Below are positions 44,984 through 50,195 of a stretch of 50,195 bases of DNA, piece after piece. Within the stretch, counting starts at the first letter, position 1. Every line of letters starts with the position of its first letter. Origin of the DNA: Candidatus Magasanikiibacteriota bacterium (GTDB lineage Bacteria > Patescibacteriota > Patescibacteriia > Magasanikbacterales > GWA2-37-8); the NCBI GenBank assembly GCA_009694865.1, contig SICD01000003.1, positions 1-50,195 on the forward strand, given 5' to 3'. The notes beneath the pieces are model-generated. The model was not told the DNA's origin, ran no database searches, and saw only the letters and a program-made list of their open reading frames with translations. The position numbers were made by a program, and so were the translations under genes.

Positions 44984-45098
44984 CGAAATCCGAAACAAAT
45001 TTCAAATGTCAAATCAAATTCAAAACCCCAAACCCAAATTTGCCATTTAGACTTTGGATTTGATTTGACATTTGTTATTTGGATTTTGAAATTATAAT
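44984..45098. repeat. AT-rich palindromic intergenic element
   Basis: gaaatccgaaacaaatttcaaatgtcaaatcaaattc ... tttggatttgatttgacatttgttatttgg. Confidence 0.75.
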
Positions 45099-45120
45099 TT
45101 TAATCTATCACTTCGAGCAA

Positions 45121-46074
45121 CTAACGCTTCAAAATCTTGCCTGCCCAATGCGCCACCCTGCTAGCAAGCCCCTCATGGTACATATGCATAAACAAATACA
45201 TCCAAGCGCTGGTGGTAAAGGCGTTAAATATCGCTCCCAAAAATGCTATCACCAGCACAAACAAAAATACATAGGCCGCCACCGAAATCGCGAGTATGGT
45301 AAGATAACCGGTAAAACCGGCCGCCACGGAAAGAAAAAAAGAGGGAATAAGCACTAAAAATGACCCAAACCACAGAGCGGCGAAAACCAAGGCGTTACAT
45401 AAAAGCAACATAATGGAAAGCTCGAGCGATACCAGCACATGCCGGCGGAACAAATGCCAACCCTCGGCCAGCGCATCAATGAGGCCTTGATTATCTACTA
45501 TGCAATAACCTAAAGTAAAAATAGCGACGGTAGAAATAGCGAGCGCTAAAAATACTCCCGCGGCAATAACTAAAACTTGCAGAAAAAAACCCATAATGCT
45601 GATACCGCCGACGACAGCCATTAATTCAATAATGGCCCACAAAATAATGCTAAGTAACAATTTTTCTAAAACATTAATTCCTAAAATGCGCCAAAAATGT
45701 TTGACTCCTTGCCGCCAGGCGTTGTGGATGCTCAAAACGGTATGGACGTTAAAATAATGTACCGCCGTGGCAATAAGCGCCCCTTCGGCGCAGACCGAAG
45801 CGGCCACAATAAATAAAATAAGCGCGGCCACAATAAAGCTTATCCAGCCAAACCACAAAAATTGATCGGGACTCACAATATGAATCGCCCCCCACGAAGC
45901 CGGCCACCAGGAATTATCCTCAAAAAAAATTTTACTAATAAGCTGACCCAAAAAATTACTTAACCCAAACTGTCCTAAAAAAATAGATAGCAACCCCAAA
46001 ACCCACATGCTTTTGTGGTGCCACGTTAATTTCCAAGCGTGACCCAAAGCCTCGCGATAAGTTGGTTCTTGCAT
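45121..46074 (-). CDS. Polytopic membrane protein, hypothetical
   Basis: 317 aa, several hydrophobic segments. Confidence 0.7.
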   Translation of the reverse strand: MQEPTYREALGHAWKLTWHHKSMWVLGLLSIFLGQFGLSNFLGQLISKIFFEDNSWWPASWGAIHIVSPDQFLWFGWISFIVAALILFIVAASVCAEGALIATAVHYFNVHTVLSIHNAWRQGVKHFWRILGINVLEKLLLSIILWAIIELMAVVGGISIMGFFLQVLVIAAGVFLALAISTVAIFTLGYCIVDNQGLIDALAEGWHLFRRHVLVSLELSIMLLLCNALVFAALWFGSFLVLIPSFFLSVAAGFTGYLTILAISVAAYVFLFVLVIAFLGAIFNAFTTSAWMYLFMHMYHEGLASRVAHWAGKILKR

Positions 46075-46121
46075 ATACGTAAGCAGATTATGTTTGTAAG
46101 CAGATTAAGTATACCATACCC

Positions 46122-46150
46122 TTGACAAACGAGCCAAAGTACGCTAGGAT
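46122..46150 (+). promoter_or_regulatory. Promoter of the OmpA-like gene
   Basis: TTGACA-N17-TAGGAT followed by a GCTGTGTTTTAACACAGC hairpin. Confidence 0.7.
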
Positions 46151-46234
46151 ACTAAGCTGTGTTTTAACACAGCACACCCCCAAACAACCGCTTTTTCCAT
46201 AAAGTGGTTACAACCAATTTCCAAGGAGGACCCC

Positions 46235-47257
46235 ATGCCCCTGCCCACCTGCCTCGTGATTCTCGCGATCGCTCTCGCCAGCTCCACGACCAGCGGCTGT
46301 GCTTGGACCCAGACCAGCGCCAAAATCACGGCCAACCAGGTCGCGATGTCGCGCGAACACAACGAAAAGGGGAAAGCGCTCTACATCCAGGGGCGCTACC
46401 AGGAAGCGATCGTGGAATTCGAAAAAGCTTACGAAAACCTCGACGCTCCGGAGTACCTCTTCAACTTGGCGCGGGCCTACGACAGCGCGAAGCAGTACGA
46501 AGACGCTTTGCGTTTCTATCGCGCCTACCTGGCCAAGGGTACGTTGCCAGAGTCGCCCCAGCGCCAGGCGATGGTACAAAAAATCGCGGAGGTGGAGAAG
46601 TTGATCCCACCGGCGACCATACCGCCCCCGCCATCGCCCCCCGAACGAGCGCCACCCCCGCCCGTGCCCCCTGACATCGACCAGGACGGCGTGCCGAACG
46701 AACAGGACGAGTGCCGTTACACCCCGGCCGGCCAGCACCCCGACCCTCGACCGGAATTCCACGGGTGCCCCATTCGCGATCGCGATGAGGACACGGTGCT
46801 CGACCGCGAAGACGCCTGCCCCGACCAGCGTGGCGCGCCCGACCCCAACCCCAAGAAGAACGGGTGCCCTGGGTTGGTGGAAGTGCGGTACGACTACATC
46901 ACCCCCGTGGCTCACACCGCCTTCTTCGCACCAGGCAAGGACAAGCTCCTACGAAAGAGCTTCCCGGTGCTCCTAGCGGTGGTGGATGCCCTCATTGCCA
47001 GCCCCCAAATCAAAAAAATTGCCATCGAAGCCCACACAGACGGCCGCGGGAATCCAAAAAAGAACCTGGATCTCTCCGAGCGAAGGGCGATAAATGTGAG
47101 ACGATGGATTGTGGAGTCCAGTGATCGGGGAAGATTCCCAACAGCGATGGAAATGCGCGGCTACGGGGGCAGTCGGCCAGTAATGTTCAACACCACAAGG
47201 GAAGGACGCGCCAGGAACAACCGAATCGAGTTCCACATCATCGAAATGACCCAATAG
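46235..47257 (+). CDS. TPR / thrombospondin type-3 / OmpA-C (peptidoglycan-binding) lipoprotein, GC-rich, probable lateral acquisition
   Basis: Lipobox-like SGC; GKALYIQGRYQEAIVEFEKAYENLDAPEYLFNLARAYDSAKQYEDALRFYRAYL; DIDQDGVPNEQDECRYTPAG; IAIEAHTDGRGNPKKNLDLSERRAINVRRWI; SD AAGGAGGA. Confidence 0.88.
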   Translation: MPLPTCLVILAIALASSTTSGCAWTQTSAKITANQVAMSREHNEKGKALYIQGRYQEAIVEFEKAYENLDAPEYLFNLARAYDSAKQYEDALRFYRAYLAKGTLPESPQRQAMVQKIAEVEKLIPPATIPPPPSPPERAPPPPVPPDIDQDGVPNEQDECRYTPAGQHPDPRPEFHGCPIRDRDEDTVLDREDACPDQRGAPDPNPKKNGCPGLVEVRYDYITPVAHTAFFAPGKDKLLRKSFPVLLAVVDALIASPQIKKIAIEAHTDGRGNPKKNLDLSERRAINVRRWIVESSDRGRFPTAMEMRGYGGSRPVMFNTTREGRARNNRIEFHIIEMTQ

Positions 47258-47391
47258 CCTACCACCAACCCCGAGCCTGACGGAGCCTCGGGACAACGGT
47301 GGGTGATGGGCGCAATATATTAAATTAGTTCTTTAAAAGCTCCGTCATCCACTTGAGTTTGTCTCTACGAGACAATTTCCAGTGGAAACAA

Positions 47392-47426
47392 AATCCCGGT
47401 CGCCTAAGGCGACCGGGATTATTTTT
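47392..47426. terminator. Bidirectional intrinsic terminator
   Basis: aatcccggtcgcc-taa-ggcgaccgggattatttttt. Confidence 0.88.
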
Positions 47427-47434
47427 TAAAATAA

Positions 47435-48016
47435 TTATTTTATATATGACTTGGCATCTTTTATTAACTGCCGGTCAACTTCTAAACCGGCCCACGCTAC
47501 CATTTTCACGTCAGCTAAATTACTTAATGCCATATTTACGAGCACGCCCTTGGCTTTCAATAAATCAAGCCTGCTAATAAAATCTTTTTCAGACGTTCTT
47601 TCTTTGTATGCTTCCAAGACTGCCTGCATTTCCCGTTTCGTACCAGGATCAAAATCTCCACGTTCTTCTGGTTCAGCCGCCACTATTCGTAAATCGGGGC
47701 GGCGTTTTTCCTCTACCTTTTTTTCTGGTGGAGCAAATTCTAACCCACGCCCTTCCGCTTTGGCGGCATGTAACCCGCTTATAAGCATGGCGTAATCTTT
47801 GTCTCCAAAATAATTTTGGAGGAATTTCTTAACATCAGGATCCGTAATCGCCACATCAACGGTAAAACCGCGATCCGCCAAATAGTTAGCCTTATTTTGT
47901 AACGGCAATTTTCGCGTGGTATGCAAATGATCTTCTAAAATAAGTATCCGTTGCGTGATGGCATCAACCGGTTGCGCGGTATCATTAACCGCGCTAAGTC
48001 TGTCTGGAGAAGGCAT
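47435..48016 (-). CDS. Hypothetical protein
   Basis: 193-aa ORF MPSPDRLSAVNDTAQPVDAITQRILILEDHLHTTRK... Confidence 0.65.
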   Translation of the reverse strand: MPSPDRLSAVNDTAQPVDAITQRILILEDHLHTTRKLPLQNKANYLADRGFTVDVAITDPDVKKFLQNYFGDKDYAMLISGLHAAKAEGRGLEFAPPEKKVEEKRRPDLRIVAAEPEERGDFDPGTKREMQAVLEAYKERTSEKDFISRLDLLKAKGVLVNMALSNLADVKMVAWAGLEVDRQLIKDAKSYIK

Positions 48017-48037
48017 ACAATAAAAAATTAAAATAAA

Positions 48038-49918
48038 TTATTCTTGTATCGTAATCCCTGGGGCGCCACTAAACGCTTTGGTCTGCGGCACGCCCATAAT
48101 GGTTTCAATTTCCGATTGTTCCAGCGTTTCTTTTTCTAAGAGACTTACCACCATTTTTTCTAGTGTAGCACGATTTGCCTCAATTGTCTGCTTTGCCACA
48201 CCCTCTGCCTCTATCATAATTCGTTTAATTTCGGAGTCAATGGCTTCGGCGGTTTTGTCGCTATAATCACGCTCTTCGCCCGTGCGACCACCCATAAACA
48301 CCATATCTTCTTGTTCGCCAAAAGTGCGCGGTCCTAGGGTATCACTCATGCCATAACGCGTTACCATATTATGCGCAATGTGCGTGGCATTTTTAAGGTC
48401 ACTCGAAGGGCCGGTAGAAATTTGCATGTCGCCAAAAATCATTTTTTCTACCACATAACCACCCAAGGCCATGGCTAATTCATCTTTAAACTGGGCCAAA
48501 GTATGGTAATGGCGGTCGTAATCCGGCATCTTTAATGTATAACCACCAGCCTGGCCACGGGAGATAATAGAAACTTTACGCACCGGATCGGAGTGCGGCA
48601 AAAGGTAACCCACAATCGCGTGCCCGGCTTCGTGATAGGCGGTCATTTTTTTCTCATGATCAGAAATAATCCGGCTTTTGCGCTCGGGACCGAGGAGCAC
48701 TTTTTCGATACTCTCCAAAACTTCTTTCTCACCAATTTCGGTAAGCACCCGGCGCACTGCCAAAATAGCCGCTTCGTTTAAAAGATTCGCTAAATCCGCA
48801 CCGGAAAACCCAGGCGTACGTTCGGCAACTTTACGAATACTCACACCCACAGCCAACTTTTTATTACGAGCATGAATACCCAAAATTTCTTCACGATCTT
48901 TAATGTCTGGGAGATCAATCACGACGCGGCGATCAAAACGACCTGGTCGAAGGAGCGCTGGATCTAAAACGTCGGGACGATTGGTAGCGGCCATAACGAT
49001 AACACCTAAGTTAGGTTCAAACCCATCCATCTCCACTAGGATCTGGTTCAGGGTTTGTTCACGCTCATCATGCCCACCGCCCATACCGGCTCCGCGTCGG
49101 CGGCCCACCGCGTCAATTTCGTCGATGAAGACAATGGACGGAGCCGCTTTTTTGGCTTTTGCAAATAAATCACGTACACGAGAAGCGCCCACCCCCACAA
49201 ACATTTCCACAAATTCCGATCCGCTCATGTGAAAAAACGGCACGTTAGCTTCGCCAGCCACCGCTTTGGCGAGCAAGGTTTTGCCGGTACCAGGCGAACC
49301 AGTTAACAACACGCCTTTAGGAATTTTCGCTCCCATGTCGGTAAACTTTTTCTGGTCTTTTAAAAAATCCACCACTTCCACCAATTCTTCTTTGGCTTCT
49401 TTCGCGCCCGCCACATCGTTAAATGTTTTTTTGTCTTTAGCGTCTTCTGGTTTTACTTGGCGAGAGTTACTTTGTCCAAATCCCATCGCTTTGTTATTCA
49501 TCCCCTGCACACCGCGCGACATAAAATAAATTATCGCGACAAATAAAATAAGCGGCAAAATACTGGGGAGCAAATTAAGCAGCCAAAACTTCCAGGAACT
49601 TTCATCCTGCACTTCCACCGGCAGAGTCTTGCGTGCTTCATCCGTCACCCCATAATTTTTAATAATATCGCCAAACGATTCTTGCGGTTCTTTTTTCACC
49701 TGTTGTGGCTTGGCTTTATCGTCTTTCAGCGCTACTTCTAACATATCGCCCTTCACGACAATTTTTTTCACCGCGCCGGCATTAATTTCTTCCACCAGCT
49801 TGCCCACCCCAATCACCTCTGGTTTAAGGCTACTACCCCCGCGGAGCATGCTCAAAACACCCGCGATTAAAAACAGGCAGAGAAAAATAACAATAAAATT
49901 TTTAAGAAAGTTTCTCAT
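48038..49918 (-). CDS. ftsH: ATP-dependent zinc metalloprotease FtsH
   Basis: [73 protein letters not shown]. Confidence 0.98.
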   Translation of the reverse strand: MRNFLKNFIVIFLCLFLIAGVLSMLRGGSSLKPEVIGVGKLVEEINAGAVKKIVVKGDMLEVALKDDKAKPQQVKKEPQESFGDIIKNYGVTDEARKTLPVEVQDESSWKFWLLNLLPSILPLILFVAIIYFMSRGVQGMNNKAMGFGQSNSRQVKPEDAKDKKTFNDVAGAKEAKEELVEVVDFLKDQKKFTDMGAKIPKGVLLTGSPGTGKTLLAKAVAGEANVPFFHMSGSEFVEMFVGVGASRVRDLFAKAKKAAPSIVFIDEIDAVGRRRGAGMGGGHDEREQTLNQILVEMDGFEPNLGVIVMAATNRPDVLDPALLRPGRFDRRVVIDLPDIKDREEILGIHARNKKLAVGVSIRKVAERTPGFSGADLANLLNEAAILAVRRVLTEIGEKEVLESIEKVLLGPERKSRIISDHEKKMTAYHEAGHAIVGYLLPHSDPVRKVSIISRGQAGGYTLKMPDYDRHYHTLAQFKDELAMALGGYVVEKMIFGDMQISTGPSSDLKNATHIAHNMVTRYGMSDTLGPRTFGEQEDMVFMGGRTGEERDYSDKTAEAIDSEIKRIMIEAEGVAKQTIEANRATLEKMVVSLLEKETLEQSEIETIMGVPQTKAFSGAPGITIQE

Positions 49919-50118
49919 ATAGTATTCCCCGCTGTGAGCGGGGTAGGGGTGTGTGAACCGCCGGGGGTATTAATTCACATTCTACTAAATAATTTACCAC
50001 ACAATGAAATCAACTTTACTCTATTTTCTCTAAAAATGCAAGGGTACGTTGTAGATACAAATAACGGTTACCGAAACCTATCGGGTAGATACTAATTCGG
50101 TTACCATGGTGATCATAT

Positions 50119-50195
50119 GAATATGACCACCAAAAACAACATCTACAGCGAACATTTGTCGGAATGGCTTAAAGCCAGAAAGGACAAAAAGAAAC
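50119..50195 (+). CDS. Partial ORF (5' end only), possibly transposase/integrase-like
   Basis: MNMTTKNNIYSEHLSEWLKARKDKKK... open to the window edge; preceded by short repeats. Confidence 0.3.

Noticed and set aside
46208-46915. 235-aa minus-strand ORF opposite the OmpA-like gene
   Set aside because: Antisense frame artifact of GC-rich codons; the plus frame has clear TPR and OmpA motifs.
50040-50130. Terminal inverted repeat of an IS at the window end (CGGTTACC repeats, GGTGATCATA/TATGACCACC)
   Set aside because: Too short and the element is cut by the window edge; the transposase identity of the partial ORF cannot be confirmed.
1-50195. CRISPR array or multi-gene defence island
   Set aside because: No regularly spaced direct repeats with unique spacers and no cas or defence gene cluster; only a HicBA pair.

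Overview
The window looks like a chromosomal segment of a Patescibacteria/CPR-type bacterium; this is inferred from gene content and style, and no rRNA is present to confirm it. Housekeeping genes: queA (cut by the window start), mltG, rluA-family, trmB-like, gmk, rplS, uvrA, secG, rnj, ribH/ribE, miaA, thrS, pilB/gspE-like, ftsH. Transport and envelope genes: a tauABC/ssuABC-type ABC system, an OppA-like SBP, an Nramp-like transporter with a PRC/MgtE_N/CBS protein, DUF4012, glycosyltransferases. There is also a HicB-HicA toxin-antitoxin pair, tRNA-Ile(UAU), tRNA-Leu(CAG), and RNase P RNA. The most notable signals: (1) a T-box-like riboswitch with a mini stem I (7-nt loop CUACCAA, ACC = Thr), a GGGUGGAACCG motif and a mutually exclusive terminator, upstream of a small gene and thrS; (2) an isolated transcription unit (consensus promoter, leader with two competing pairings, 29-aa ORF, terminator) between miaA and thrS; (3) three GC-rich single-gene cassettes, including a TPR/TSP3/OmpA protein, which carry Shine-Dalgarno sequences that most resident genes lack; (4) several families of palindromic elements inside genes and RNAs (rluA, queA, RNase P P12 region, a tRNA-Leu relic, the T-box leader); (5) a four-helix-bundle gene flanked by ~30-bp imperfect terminal inverted repeats.
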